The notes under the pieces: generated by a model | Databases searched by the model: none | The model's input: only the letters and a program-made list of their open reading frames with translations | Told to the model about the DNA's origin: nothing | Made by a program: the position numbers and the translations under genes | Shown here: positions 24,523 through 36,297 of the stretch, in pieces | Numbering within the stretch: position 1 is the first letter of the stretch | Layout of the letters: the number at the start of each line of letters is the position of its first letter | Assembly (NCBI GenBank): GCA_960531495.1 | Contig: OY482862.1 | Location: 2,294,035 to 2,358,034 of the forward strand | From: Zeus faber | Lineage: Eukaryota; Chordata; Actinopteri; Zeiformes; Zeidae | Direction of reading: 5' to 3' | Length of the DNA: 64,000 nt

Positions 24523-24942
24523 TGAGGTGTCTGGAATGTTTGGGGTGAAGAAGGGCACTGGGCTCCCAAGAAAAGAGCTCATCGTATAATTATTAATATA
24601 TGTTGCTTCGAAAGTTACACGGAGAACGTCAAGATTAGAGTGTTTACATTGGGGGCCCTGTGAGTAGAGAAGTGGAATATGTTTAGATTCATGTCAGACA
24701 GAGGCTGAGCTGAGACCTATGGATTGGAACCAGATGTGTTATGTTATCTCTGTACAAGTATAAGAGGCAGTCTTTTGCTCCATTCAACAGAGAATGCATT
24801 TGGCTTCTGTTCTCTCCCAGATATCCATGGCAAGTCTGGTTTGATGCTGTTCTTCCTTGTAATAAACGTATTATTATAATCAAGTCAGCGTTAGCGGAGA
24901 TTCCTTCTTCATCAGCACATCATTGACAACAAAAAAACAACA
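24523..24942 (+). repeat. ERV-B left LTR
   Basis: Starts TGAGGTGTCTGGAATG and ends AACAACA. It aligns with the ERV-A LTRs over most of its length (for example CCATGGCAAGTCTGGTTTGA and a downstream AATAAA-type signal) but is clearly diverged. Confidence 0.85.
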
Positions 24943-25738
24943 GAAATGGAGTCACGAACAGGATCTTTTGGGCCTCACCTGCCACTGCCGTCAACTTCAG
25001 CGAGTTACCACCAGGGTGAGTGTTCTCTCTCCAATATGAGCTGCTGTGTGGTCTGTGAAGCGGTTGTGTTTTGTGCAGGTAGGCTGCACTGACAAGCAGA
25101 TTGTGCGGAGATGAGAGATGATGTATTGATGTGTGGAGTGAGTTTCCGTCTGAATTGGGGTTTATTAAGTTGTAAAAGACGTAAATAAGGGGAATAAGAG
25201 AATAATAAACTAAGAAAAAGAGAAATAGAGAATAGCGACAAGAGAAATAAGAAATAAGTTAATAATATAAGAGAATTAAGTTGAAGTAAAAAGTAATAGT
25301 AGGATAGCAGAACTAGTAACATAAAGGTAGCTAAATAACCATGCAAGATTAATGGAGACAGAGCCCGTATCTTCTTTACGGTAAGACATGTGTACATTAG
25401 CTGCAGCGTGAAAGTTGGCTGTAAGAAAATATAGTATGTCAAATCTGTGTAAAAAAAACCCAGAGCAAACAACCCTGGCCAGGGGAATTGGCTAAATAGG
25501 AAATAAGATGAAAAATAAAGTTTGAGAAAAGTGGAAAAACAGGGCTGAACCAGCCTAGGAGAACTAGTGTTCATTGAGCATGCATGATAAAAGAATCTGA
25601 TTAAAAAGATAATTTGTTAAAAGCTTGGCCAAAGTGAAAATTTTGATGAAATTAGGGAATTATAAATGAGTCGACGTTAAAATATAAAGTTAAGCGCTGT
25701 TGGAGTCTTTGGAGGATCAGATGTGCTGGCCAGACATG

Positions 25739-25805
<67 letters not shown>

Positions 25806-27548
25806 GCCACTGCTAAAGATGCGTGGAGAGATCTGTGTAATGTTGGTGTGTATGTGTAAATTATATATGGAATATTTGTGTTACAAAATAGGTATACATA
25901 GGTTGTGTTTAAGTTTGTTTGTGGTTTGTGTAATACACAAGGAGAGACATTTTTGCCTCTTTAGTGATAAAAAATATATATGAGCCTTTTTTAAGGATGT
26001 TTGTACATTTGATAAAAAATATGAGCCTTTTTTTAGGACATTTGTACATTGGATAAAAAATATGAGCCTTTTACAGGACGTTTATACATTTGATAAAAAT
26101 ATGAGCCTTCTGAGAGAAGGAGTAGAGCAACCAGCAACAGTTTGCTTACACGTGCATGCATGTACACGTTCAGAAAAAGAAAATCTCCTGTTCTGATTTT
26201 GTAAGTAGATTTTGTGGATTGTTTGATTGGTGTGTGGGTTCTTTGTCTTTTTCATGCGTGTGTGTGTGTGACTGTGCTTGCTGTGAGTTTTGTCTGGTTG
26301 AAAGAACAGTTAGTCTGACTGTTGTGTGGTATGGGGATTGTGTGTGACTGTATGCAACTGCATTGGGTTGGACTGTTCCTAAGGGAGCTAAGACAGAATG
26401 TTCACTCGCTGACGACCAGTCTATACTGGAAGTTTTCGCTAAATTTAAGAGGTGGAGGAAGGGATGGTGCTTCATACAGAGTGGGAAATTAGTTTACTCC
26501 TCCTGACAAGAGGAGCTGCGAAGAAGCCCCCTTCTACTCTTTTCTCTCAGTATGTTAGAAGAAAAAAATAAAATAAAATAAAATAAAATAGATAAATAGA
26601 ATAAAAATAATTAATTGAAGGTGATATCAGATTGACTCCACACATCAACACATCATCTCTCAGAGTATATTTACTCTTTAGATTTTAAATGCATTGTATG
26701 AATAAAAGTAAACATTGCTTTATTTCAAATGCGTGAGAAAGTAGAAAGCTGATAATGCATGTCTCACTGAATTATATTACAGTGTGATAAGAATTTAGAG
26801 TGATCCTAAGACACTGAACTTTTGTGTTGTTCTTTTTCTATTTTCTTTCTTCCTCTCTTTTACTGTGCTGTGTGAGAGCTGGGATAAAGACAGAGAAGAT
26901 GGAATGTGTCTGAATTGGATCATCCGAGGGGCAGATGACAAGACATCTGGCAGTGCTTCACAGACACTGGAGCTTTCAGATGACAGCCTATTGGAATCCT
27001 GAAGCCAGTTTGAACAAGGCCAGTGCGGTTTTATCCACAAACTCTTTCAATGGATACCTGCATTTACCTGTATGTGTATACATTTAGTTATAACCTACAT
27101 AATTGATACATGTTTAGCTTGTTTTCACATATAGGCTTACAGTAGTTATTTTTCATGTATTACATTTGCAATTATTTAGTGGGAGGCATTTGCTTAATTA
27201 GCGGAGTATTATTGATTTGATTGTTCACTTGTGGAAAAGCTGATTTGATTTAAATACTGTTCAGTGCTGTGAATATTGGTTTCATTATCTGAGTATGGTT
27301 TACCTTGATTAAGGCTGTTTTGAGATTGAACATTGATATAATTTTGATAATTTATGATAAATGAGTGTGATCAGATGCATCAGATGATGAACAAGTGATT
27401 ATGCTTTCATAAGTGGAAAGCTATTGGTCCCCTTTGGGGTTGGTAAATTCAGTTGTTTTTGGTTGAGTGTGATTACACGGTGCTTTATAAATAATTTTTA
27501 AATAAATCAATTTGATTTACAATAGAAGAAAATAAGAGGGTCATTATG
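24943..27548 (+). other. ERV-B leader with primer site, splice donor and repeats
   Basis: A primer-site-like TGGAGTCACGAACAGGAT starts at 24947, and a splice donor CAGG/GTGAGTG lies at 25015/25016. An A-rich stretch follows, then a (GT)n run (25744-25802) and a tandem array with the word ATGAGCCTTTT (25965-26112). A small frame conserved with ERV-A ends near 26505 at CTCCTCCTGA. An (AAATA)n run lies at 26556-26600. Confidence 0.7.
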
Positions 27549-28440
27549 ATGTCAAAAATGGATACTAAAATTACAAAAGCAACCATCCTGTTGATGTAGT
27601 GTGAAAGAATAATCCCCTTATTAAAGATATTGCAAAAATATCAGGAAAATGCAGCAAGCGTTGGCCTGACATTGAACAACCGTGGCCAGTTGAAGGAACT
27701 CTTAACCCGGATGTAATTAAAACAATGCAGGTGCTTGTGTCCAGATATAAAGTAAATCAAAAGAAAGGTAAGAAGGGAAAGAGAAGAACAGAAAAAAGAC
27801 ATACAGAACTTGACATTCTGCAGCTGTTTGAAAAGGAGGGACAGAAATTGTTCGAAGCTCCAAAAGAAAAAATGAAACGGAGAATACAAGAAGTAAAGAA
27901 AAATGATCAGGAAACAGAAAAATTGATGGAAAAGATTAAGGCAACCTTCTCAAATACAGCATCTGTAAAGAAGCCCCCGCCTTATGAGAAGGAGGTGAAG
28001 TTCACTGATGTTTATCCCCAGCTCCAAGTGATTACACAAGAGGGCAACTATCTCTTCAAAGATGACGATGAGCAAATAATAGAGATGGGCAAGGCTAAAA
28101 CAACCATAAAGATGTACCCGAGCTCCAATAGTACAAAGAGAAGGACCCGTTTGGGAAGCAGACAACGAGTCAGAAGTCTGGAAATAGGAGAAGAGATTGT
28201 GAGTGATTCAGACGAAGCTATTGGAGGATACGACCCAGCAATCAGACGGATGTTGGCTAAAGAAGAGAAAAGAGAAGGAGAAGAATGACAAGAAGAATGA
28301 GGAGAAGAAGGAGAAAAAGGAAAAGAAGGATGTTGAGGATGGAGCTGCCAGGCAAGACGAAAAGAGGAAGATGTGCAGAACACAAGGTATTGTAGGTAGA
28401 TGATGCACTGTGGCGCCCCCCAACAGGAGCAGCTGAAAGA
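27549..28440 (+). pseudogene. ERV-B gag region
   Basis: Opens [10 protein letters not shown] and carries the matrix-like block [20 protein letters not shown] and a [10 protein letters not shown] late-domain-like motif, as in ERV-A. Gag proteins build the virus particle. Fossil with several breaks. Confidence 0.75.
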
Positions 28441-31400
28441 AGAAAAAGAATTCCGGTCTTGTTACAGTTAATAAAAGAATTTGGCGATGTTTCTTTTCAT
28501 GTCAAATTTAAGTAAATCAATTCCGGACTCTTGGTGGTGGAATGAGGAAGCACAGGAGCAGCTATGAAGATAAACACTGATGATTATCTTGATAAAGAGC
28601 ATGACAGTGAGAAAAGTGTGCCACATGTGACTTTAATGGTGGCTGAAGGATTTGAGCAGAAACATATAGAAGAAATGATGGCAGAAGCTGAGGAGGACAT
28701 TTTCACACCAATAAAGGAGAATCTTTCTATTTGGATGAGTGAAGAACAGAAGTTCATGAAAATCATGATCTCAGCTCAAAGACAAGGTCAACGACAAGTG
28801 GTACAGATGATGCACGAGTCACACACACATGTTCAGCGCAAAATTGTACTCAGACGGTATGAGTGAAGAGATGCTGCAACAAATTCCAGAATGTTTGTGG
28901 TCACGACATAGTACTGACCACGGACTTGTGAAGTCAGCCCAACCGGTGAGAGTTAAACTGCAACCAGGAACCAAACCTCCTTGGAAGAACCAGTACCCAC
29001 TAAAGGAGGAGGCAATCAAAGGGATTGAACCACAAATTGAGGGGCTGTTAAAAGCAGGTGTAGTGGAAATATGTTCGGATCCTCAGAGTAATACTCCTAT
29101 ATTGCCTCTAAAGAAGCCAGATGTGTCCTATCACTTGATACATGATTTAAGAGCGGTAAATAAAGTGGTGGCGGAGTTTCTAGCTGATGTACCAGATCCA
29201 CATACATTGTTAGCCCAAATTACTCCAGAGGCTACACACTTCACAGTGTTGGATTTGTGTGGAGCATTTTTCAGTGTTCCACTGAGCAAAGAAAGTCAAG
29301 GGTTGTTTGGATTCACATACAAAGGACAAACCTTCAAGTACAAGAGGCTCCCTCAAGGATTCAAACATAGCCCTCACATTTTAAATAAAGTGTTGGATGA
29401 CTTGGCTGGGATTGATCAGATCTTGAAAAGTACTGTCATTCAGTATGTGGATGACATCGTCATCTGTTTACCAGATAAGGAAACGTGCCTTGAGGACTCA
29501 ATCTGTTGCAGCTATTGGCAGACAAAGGACACAAGGCCTCTCAGAAGAAGCTGCAGTATTGTCAATAAAAAGTAGTTTATTTGGGTCAAACAATGACTCA
29601 TGGACACAGAAGCATCTCTGAGAGTCATTTGGAAGCCATTCGAACGGCACCAAAGCCTAGAACTGTCAGAGAGATGATGACATTTCTTGGTATTGCGGGA
29701 TATTCTTCAGCATGGGTAGAAGATTATGCCTGCCTAACAGGGCCTTTGAGAGCCATGATAAAAGAGACTGGGAATGCTCAACTCCATTGTAACCTCACCT
29801 GGACGCAGGAAGGTCTTATGGCATTTGAGACGATCAAACAGAGGTTACAAGAAGCTCCAGTGATAGCGTTGCCAGACTATTCCAAGAACTTTTTGCTATA
29901 TGTGGCGACGTCCACTGGGGGTAAATATGCATGTGCAGTTCTTTGTCAGCCCACAGGTACAGGGACAAGTCCTCAACCTGTTTCGTATTATTCTACTGCC
30001 TATTCAGAGGTAGAATTGGGGCTACCACGGTGCTACAGAGCAATGGTGGGAGTTTATCTAATGTATGATAAAGCATCATCAGTAACTATGGGTTACCCAG
30101 TGACAATTCTTACCCATCATAGTCTCAGAAATCTTTTGAATTTTGGTAAATATACATTGACTATGTCTAGGCTAAGAGACTATCATAGGCTCTTAGAGCA
30201 GGAAGATGTCACCTTAGTAAGGTGCATCACGGTAAATCCAGCTGAGAATTTGCCAACGCCAGAGGATGGCGAACCACATGATTGTGTTTCAGGAAGTAGA
30301 GAGATATGCAAAGCTCAGATTAGACTTGCAAGCTTTCCCACTGCATGTGTCAGACGTGGAGTATTGGACTGATGGGTCCTGCTATCGAATAGGAGATACA
30401 TTGAGTGCTGGTTATACAGTAGTCAAAGCCCAGGGAACTGAATTTGTTGTTGAGAAAGCAGAAGCAAACAAAGCAGGCAAGGTTCTTCTGGTCACCCATG
30501 AAGTGGACTTGGAAGATAAAATCACGCTCAGAGATGTGGTCTCGATGCAAGAAGCTGCGTCTGCCATAGATAAGCAATTATGGTTGGACCGAGATGTACA
30601 ATTTGTCTTAAAAACAATGTTCGGAGTAGTGTGATGGGTCCACTCGGTCACATTCCAACTCCGACAGGTCCTATGCGTGAGTTGGTTGTGGATTTCACGG
30701 TGGCCTGAGGCATGTCCAACCAAGCGTAAAGATGTTCAGTCATTTGCCAAGTTTTTGTGTCGTGAGGTCATAAGCAGGTGGGGACTTCCAGATCGCATAT
30801 CCTCAGATAATAGGAAAGAGTTTGTGGATAGAACACTAAAATTAATTCTGAAAAAATTGGGAATTAAACAACGTCTAGGAGCTGTTTATCATCCGCAAAG
30901 CCAAGGTGGTTGTGAAAAAATGAATGGTGTGCTGAAAAATCGTATTGTTAAAATCTGTCACACAGGTCTGAATTGGGTAGAGGCGCTTCCGTTGGCATTA
31001 ATGGTGTGTGGTTCAAGGTAGCTTCCCAATTTGCGCATGACACCCCACGAGTTGGCTATGGGTAGATGGATGCCAACACCTTGTTTGCGCACAAGTGAAA
31101 AGGGTCCAAGTTTAGCCCTTTTAGAAGATGAAATGCAAGTGTATGTTAACTATATGGCTGCACTGCATAAGAGAATACATACATATGCCTCTGACAGGCA
31201 AAAACAAGTGGAGGTGCTAGAGAGACTTGACGAGCAAAAGAGGAACGCAGTGTAACCTGGAGACAAAGTATTCGTGAAGGTGTTGAGCAGGAAGTGGTTT
31301 AATGAACGCCGCGAAGGACCATTTGAAGTTGTTCACAATACGGGAACTGCGGTTCAGGTTAAAGGTACAAAGCTACATTGTACCATTTATCACATTGTGT

Positions 31401-31459
31401 TAGAGCGCCAAAAGAAGAGACGCCACGATCACAGAGCAGAGATGTTGAAAGCTCTAGAG
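28441..31459 (+). pseudogene. ERV-B pol region, part left of the hAT insertion
   Basis: Visible parts: the second H-x-T-L block of the 2H-like segment (VPHVTLMVAEGFEQKHIEEM, about 28616-28675), reverse transcriptase with a YVDD active site near 29440, connection region, RNase H start (VEYWTDGSC near 30358), and integrase blocks including GLPDRISSDN and AVYHPQSQGG. Gammaretrovirus-like in order and motif style. Many breaks. Confidence 0.8.
31452..31459 (+). repeat. Target duplication CTCTAGAG, left of hAT-1
   Basis: CTCTAGAG is found at 31452-31459 and 33972-33979. ERV-A has the uninterrupted site (GAAAGCTCAAGAGAGCCAAC near 54239). Confidence 0.9.
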
Positions 31460-31607
31460 CAGGGGTACCCAAACTTTTTCCTGTGAGGGCCACATAACTT
31501 TCCCCTTCTCTGATGGGGGCCGGGGTCAGTTTGTAACAGAAAAAGTGTCACGATCGCAGGGGTGCCTAAACATAAACATTTATTGTTTTCCAGAAAGCCA
31601 CACATAA

Positions 31608-31996
31608 CCAAATATTAATAACCCTTTCCGGGATCTTCACAGAAAAAAAAATCAGGAAATAAATAATAACACTATTAATGAAATAAATAACACTATTTCT
31701 GAAATAAATAATAACCAAATAACCCTCATTGGGATCTTCACAGAAAACAAGGCAGGAAATAAATAACACTATTTGTGAAATAAATAATAACCAAATAACC
31801 CTCTCTGGGTTCATCACAGAAAAAATAAAGTCGGGAAATATATAATAACACTATTTGTGAAATAAATAATAACCAAATAACCCTCTCTGGGTTCTTCACA
31901 GAAAAAATAAAGTTGGGAAAAATATAATAACACTATTTATGAAATAAATAATAACCAAAAAACCCTCTCTGGGATCTTCACAGAAAAAAGGTCCAT
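31608..31996 (+). repeat. Tandem array of about 83 bp in hAT-1
   Basis: The phrase AACCCTCTCTGGGTTCTTCA with variants recurs near 31620, 31721, 31797, 31879 and 31962, with AAATAAATAATAACC between. About four and a half units, the later ones 82-83 bp apart. Confidence 0.85.
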
Positions 31997-32384
31997 TGAA
32001 CATTCACTTTCTGTTGTGCCGTGCACAATCTTAACAGGTAAAAGTTTAGCTTAGTTGTCAGAGCAGAATCTCTTACTCAAATGACTCATATCAGCAGTCT
32101 CTCAAAGTTCTTGTGTTCCTTCCTTATAATCCTTTTGTAGGTTCCAGTAGGCTTATAGACACCCCTGTTTGCAGCTCTCGCTCATCCACTTCCCTGTGAA
32201 AACCACAAAGCAAGCAGGCTGAGAAACCAAACTAAGTGATACAGCACCTACACAGCACAATACATTTCACTACGGGTATGGTTGTGGAGATGGATTTTAT
32301 CCCAGTATATTTTATTATGATTCAAAATTTGTTTATACTCAGAATGACTCATTCAAGTCAGAAAAGAGAGCTTACCTATGTAGT

Positions 32385-33800
32385 CACAGCCAGTCTCAAA
32401 CACTGATGCAGATGTTCATTTGTCAATCAAGATTCAAGAGGTTTATTCGTCACATACATATACATACTTTCATACATATATGCAGTGAAATGTAAAAATT
32501 AATGGCGCCCAACGTGGGGCCAATCTTGATCTCATCTGAGTTTTCAGGTGTTTCATGTGTGAAAAGGTTTGCTCGCAGATATACGTGCTGCCAAAAAGTA
32601 TAAACATCTTCATTGGGTGTTTTTTTATGTTAGGGTACGTGTCGTTTGGGAGGGCGGCATAGAAGTCAATGAGACTGTTGGGCTTGAATGCGTCTTTCAG
32701 AACATCACAGTTCTGTAATTCGGCCAACTCAAACTGATAAGAAGGCTGGGCTTCATCGATGTCGGCAAGTAAGGGGTTCTGGAAAACACGGATTTCTTTC
32801 GCATTAACATGTAGTTGCCAGAATCGCACAACGAACTCCGCCTTCAGCATTTCCAGTGCTTCCACACACTTTTCAGCTGGGAACGGGACCGCTGGGTTCT
32901 CTGCAGAGAGGTTTTGGGTAGCAGGGAGATGCATGAAGTTGTGCTTTTTCACTTGTTACAAAAGCAGCGCAAGTTTCACCTCAAATGCTTTTATGTGCGA
33001 ATACATGTCGCAAATTAGTTTCCCCTGGCCTTGTAGCTGCAAGTTAAGGCTGTTCAGCATTTCTGTCACGTCTGTTAAAAATGCGAGGTGCCATCATACT
33101 AGGAGCCCCGTCAGTCGTGATGCTGGCAAGCTTTGACCAGTCTAGGTCCAACTCTTTCATGGTTTGGCATACTTTGCCGAAAATATCCTCCCCCGTTGTA
33201 GTCCCTTTGAGACTTTAGAGGGCTGCCAGCTCCTCGCACATCTCAAAGTTTGCGCTAACTCCACAAATAAAAATGAGCAGCTGCGCTGTGACTTGCACGA
33301 AAAAAAGTCAAATTCTTTCGTCTTCTACCGCAGCATTACCCCCGATTTCTTCAATGCTTCTGGTGATTGTACTCGCCGACAGACTCACAGCATTAAAGAC
33401 ATCTTTCTTCTCAGGACACACCTCTTCCACGACAGCATTCAAACATTTCTTGACAAACTCTCCATCAGTGAAAGGTTTACCGCTGTTTGCTATCAGTTGA
33501 GCAACCAGAAAGGTGGCCAGAACGGATGACTGGTTCAGCTGTGCTTGGCGTACAAATGTATTCTGCTGAGCTAACAGTCCACTTTTTAGCTTTGAGAGTT
33601 TGTCTGCTCGCATTTGGCTTTGCAAGTTATCATACTTGTCATTGTGACAGGATTCATAGTATCGGCGCAGATTGTATTCTTTGAATACTGCCACAGCCTC
33701 TTGACAGATGAGACAAACAGCCTTTTATTTGCATTGAACAAAAAAATAATCGTTTGACCACTGCAGGTTAAATACCCTGCATTCTGAATCAATTTTTCTC
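32385..33800 (-). pseudogene. hAT-1 transposase (GTF2IRD2/ZBED-like hAT clade), broken
   Basis: On the minus strand the order is EYNLRRYYESCHNDKYD (N-terminal part, about 33640-33680), then KCLNAVVEEVCPEKKDVFNA and SLSASTITRSIEEIGGN (33308-33450), and in a second frame ENPAVPFPAEKCVEALEMLK and the C-terminal dimerisation block FILFGSTYICEQTFSHMKHL (32556-32615), continuing past the SINE as TNEHLHQCLRLAV. hAT transposases cut and paste their element. Frame shifts, stops and the SINE insertion make it non-functional. Confidence 0.85.
32429..32520 (-). repeat. L2-tailed SINE fragment with tRNA-Lys 3' end, inside hAT-1
   Basis: On the minus strand it begins GCCCCACGTTGGGCGCCA, identical to the last 18 nt of tRNA-Lys(CTT) including CCA, then TTAATTTTTACATTTCACTG and ends GTGACGAATAAACC plus TTGAATCTT. 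CAATC flanks both sides (32424-32428, 32521-32525). Removing the insert restores the transposase reading SRLTNEHLHQCLRLAV. A 5'-truncated SINE of which copies also lie at 13.6 and 15.3 kb. Confidence 0.85.
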
Positions 33801-33971
33801 TTACCTAACCATTTCGCCATTATTCCGTTCTATTTGACAGGTGCTAGTCTAGAGTTCGCGTGGCCAGACTGAAAAAAAAATCATAATGCGTCTCTGGTAT
33901 TGTTCAGGGGGCCGGGCCAAATGTGGAGGCGGGCCGTATCCGGCCCGCGGGCCTTAGTTTGGGGACCACTG

Positions 33972-35040
33972 CTCTAGAGAGCCAACAGAAGCTGCAGACA
34001 CAGCAGAGGTTCATGAGGACTTCCAAGGTCAAGATCCAGAAGAAGGGATTGACGATGATGTGGGTGTGCATGATGATGGTGAGCACACTTTTGATGATCC
34101 CAGGGATGAATTGTCAGTCCCTGAGCAAGAAAGTCACTTTGGTGAAATTGATTTACAACATGTCCCAGAAACAACAGAGTCTAACTCCAGAGAGAATGAG
34201 TCGTCAAAGACTCCAGAGGGCTGTGATACCTCTCCAGGAAAATACACAGACCCAGTTGGACCAAGTAGTCCAAGGCCAACCCGAAAAAGGGTTAGACCAA
34301 AACAATACGAGGACTAGGGTTGAAGTGACTTTGGGAAAGTCAGTTCAGCTGCCATGTCAGTGTACATAAGAAAATGATGAAAAAGGGGAATTCCGAGTCC
34401 AGTGGGAAGATGACCATGGTAAGGTAATTGACTTGTCAGGAACATCATCACTAGAGAAGTATGTGCTGCTAAATGATCGAAGAAGCGAAAAGATTGAGGA
34501 TGACTGTAGACTTTATCTACTTAGATCCCAGATTGAAGATCAAGGTGACTACAAGTGTTTGTATTATGATCCAAAATGAATGTGAGAGAGGGTGGAGTGC
34601 AAACAAGACCAGACTACGGATACAAAATTGTGACTCTTGTGGTACTAAATGAAAGTAAAATTGTAGAGCCTGCAGTTGGTAAAGAAGTTGGAAAATTGAC
34701 AACTGAGGTTCAAAGGTTCAATATGTATGGACAAATAGATTGTTTTTACATTTTTTGTACTTTTTTTTTTTTTTTTTTTATAAACCGTGTCATTGCAATT
34801 CACTCACAAAATAATTAAGGCAACTCTCCCACCAACTGAAAAAATGAAGCAGATCCCTTCAGTTCTGAAAGTCACTAATGTTGCAGAGTTATGTCGGAAA
34901 CTTACTGCTGCGCCTCAGATGACTTCTACAACTCCAATTTCTGCGAATACTGTGATTAGAACTAAATTAGGAAATGCAGCTTACCTTACATGTAAATGTA
35001 GTAAATGGAATACTGGTGGAAATATTTCCCCTAAATGGAA
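33972..35040 (+). pseudogene. ERV-B end of pol and env region
   Basis: Two overlapping frames are retained as in ERV-A. One ends the integrase tail (RKRVRPKQYED, stop at 34315-34317). The other starts env with the hydrophobic signal GLTMMWVCMMMVSTLLMIPG near 34047-34106 and enters an immunoglobulin-like domain (VTLGKSVQLPCQC near 34324, then QIEDQGDYKC near 34534-34560). A second such domain is partly seen from about 34950. Fossil, several breaks. Confidence 0.8.
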
Positions 35041-35657
35041 AATGTTAATCATATATTGGAATAATGTTAAAGTATAATGCAAAAGTGAAATTATTATACT
35101 GTATTTGATGTTTGTGCAAGATTCTGGCTGGTGATTTTTTCTTTCAGGACCAGTCAGAGGGTGACTGTGTCCAGAGATCCTAACAGCCTAATGGACTTGA
35201 ACACTCAAACATGGACACTCAAAAATGGAGGATGAAAATGGACGGCGGACCCTGAATGAGGACATCATGATCAGGGGTGTTGAGTGAAATATCATTAACA
35301 ATTGATGGTGTTAAAAAGCAACAGTTCAATACATACATATGTATCCTGCATATTTTTTATAATATTGGAGTTTGTTTATTGCAATGTAACCTGTATTATT
35401 GATGAATATTCTGTACTCTACACTAGATATTTTTAGCAAGACATATTACTTTGATTTAGTATTGTTTTCTTTGGAGTTTTCTGTAACAGGGTGAAGTGAA
35501 TACATTGGGACCTCAGGTGTTTTCTTTTTTTTTGAGGGACATTGGTGTTAGGCAGGGAAAGGTCCACTGGAAGGTCCAATGGGTCGATAAGCCTGACTTG
35601 GACAAAATTTAAGATTTATTTCTAAGGTTCTAAATGTATGCATTTATATGGTTAACA
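35041..35657 (+). other. ERV-B 3' non-coding region
   Basis: Matches ERV-A 57572-58185 (for example CATATATTGGAATAATGTTA and GGACATCATGATCAGG). The element's right edge is fixed by the CTGT duplication at 35658. Confidence 0.8.
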
Positions 35658-35661
35658 CTGT

Positions 35662-36040
35662 GCACAAAGAGAAACTATCTTTCAATGTTTTTTAGAATGC
35701 CCCAGACTCTCGGCTTTTTTCCCATATTGCAAAGACTTTTCCTATATACAGTATATAGACAGTATATTTAGAGCAAACCATGTAAGAAAAAATGTCACCT
35801 TTTAAATTGTGTGCTCGGACAAGCACAGATGGCCATCGGTAGGAAAATAAAAATTTAAGATGCTTTGTATGTAGAGGTACCAACTCTGTTCACGAGAATT
35901 TTGAAGTCCATGATTATGGTGGATTTCAGGTACTACAGGGACATGCAGGATCTAGAGGCTTTCACCAACACCTGGTGTTATGGTGGAGCTCTGTGCTCTG
36001 TGGAAGGAGATGAGCTGCTCTTTCACCTGAAAGGCTAAGA
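35662..36040 (+). pseudogene. Tx1 LINE ORF2, C-terminal end, part 2
   Basis: Directly after ERV-B the LINE reads AQRETIFQCFLECPRLSAFF, later GQAQMAI and VDFRYYRDMQDLEAFTNTWC, ending GGALCSVEGDELLFHLKG and a stop at 36037-36039. This is the normal C-terminus of Tx1 ORF2, with a few shifts. Confidence 0.8.
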
Positions 36041-36240
36041 GTTGAGCCCTAGTGTGTGTCTGTGTTTGGAATGTTCTGTTTTTGTTTTTGTTTATTGCAT
36101 ATTCTGATTTAACCCCTTTTTGTTTTTCTGTTCATTATGTCATTGTTTTTGAACGTCTGCTTTCTTCACTTGTGCATGTCTATTTTGGTCATTTTTGTAT
36201 TTTGTAAAAAATAAAAATAGAAATTAAGTGCTTTTAAAAA

Positions 36241-36297
36241 TCAATCCCTTTCTCTCTCTCTAACCCTAACCCTAACCCTAACCCTAACCCCAACCCA
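36241..36297 (-). repeat. Interstitial telomere-like (CCCTAA)n with CT-rich lead
   Basis: CT repeats then about six CCCTAA units (36261-36294), placed exactly between the 3' end of the Tx1 LINE and the start of a second Tx1-like ORF1. Confidence 0.9.

Larger units (their letters stand above)
31460..33971 (-). mobile_element. hAT-1: hAT (Charlie-like) DNA transposon inside ERV-B
   Basis: Plus-strand ends are CAGGGGTACCCAAACT and, as reverse complement of the right end, CAGTGGTCCCCAAACT, with an exact 8-bp duplication CTCTAGAG on both sides, typical of hAT. The transposase lies on the minus strand. The element also holds an 83-bp tandem array near its left end and a 92-bp SINE. ERV-A provides the empty site. 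Confidence 0.92.
24523..35657 (+). mobile_element. ERV-B: class I (gamma/epsilon-like) endogenous retrovirus fossil
   Basis: A close relative of ERV-A. Parts in order: left LTR (24523-24942), primer-site region, long leader, gag region, pol region, env region, 3' non-coding region. No right-hand LTR was recognised. It lies inside Tx1 ORF2 with a CTGT target duplication, and is itself split by a hAT transposon (31460-33971). It is heavily broken, with more than ten breaks, and older than ERV-A judging by decay. Confidence 0.85.
20540..36255 (+). mobile_element. Tx1-clade LINE, broken and carrying nested insertions
   Basis: ORF1 pieces (20556-21840) and ORF2 pieces (22190-22690, 23105-24522, 35662-36040) follow the order of fish Tx1-like non-LTR retrotransposons. 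The element is interrupted by a solo LTR (21354-21668), an LTR-like fold-back fragment (22687-23105) and ERV-B (24523-35657). ORF2 resumes in register with the family directly after ERV-B. A short 3' UTR with an AATAAA-like signal near 36209 ends in a CT-rich tract and telomere-like repeats. The LINE has many stops and frame shifts and lost part of its RT domain. Confidence 0.8.

Noticed and set aside
25005-25574. 189-codon minus-strand frame in the ERV-B leader (and a similar one at 46394-46795)
   Set aside because: A hydrophobic, Leu/Phe/Tyr-rich shadow of an A-rich plus-strand leader. The partial similarity between the two copies follows from nucleotide homology.
32503-32520. TGGCGCCCAACGTGGGGC as a retroviral primer-binding site
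   Set aside because: It lies at the edge of a SINE insertion inside a hAT transposase, has no LTR to its left, and is better explained as the 3' end of a tRNA-Lys-derived SINE read in reverse.
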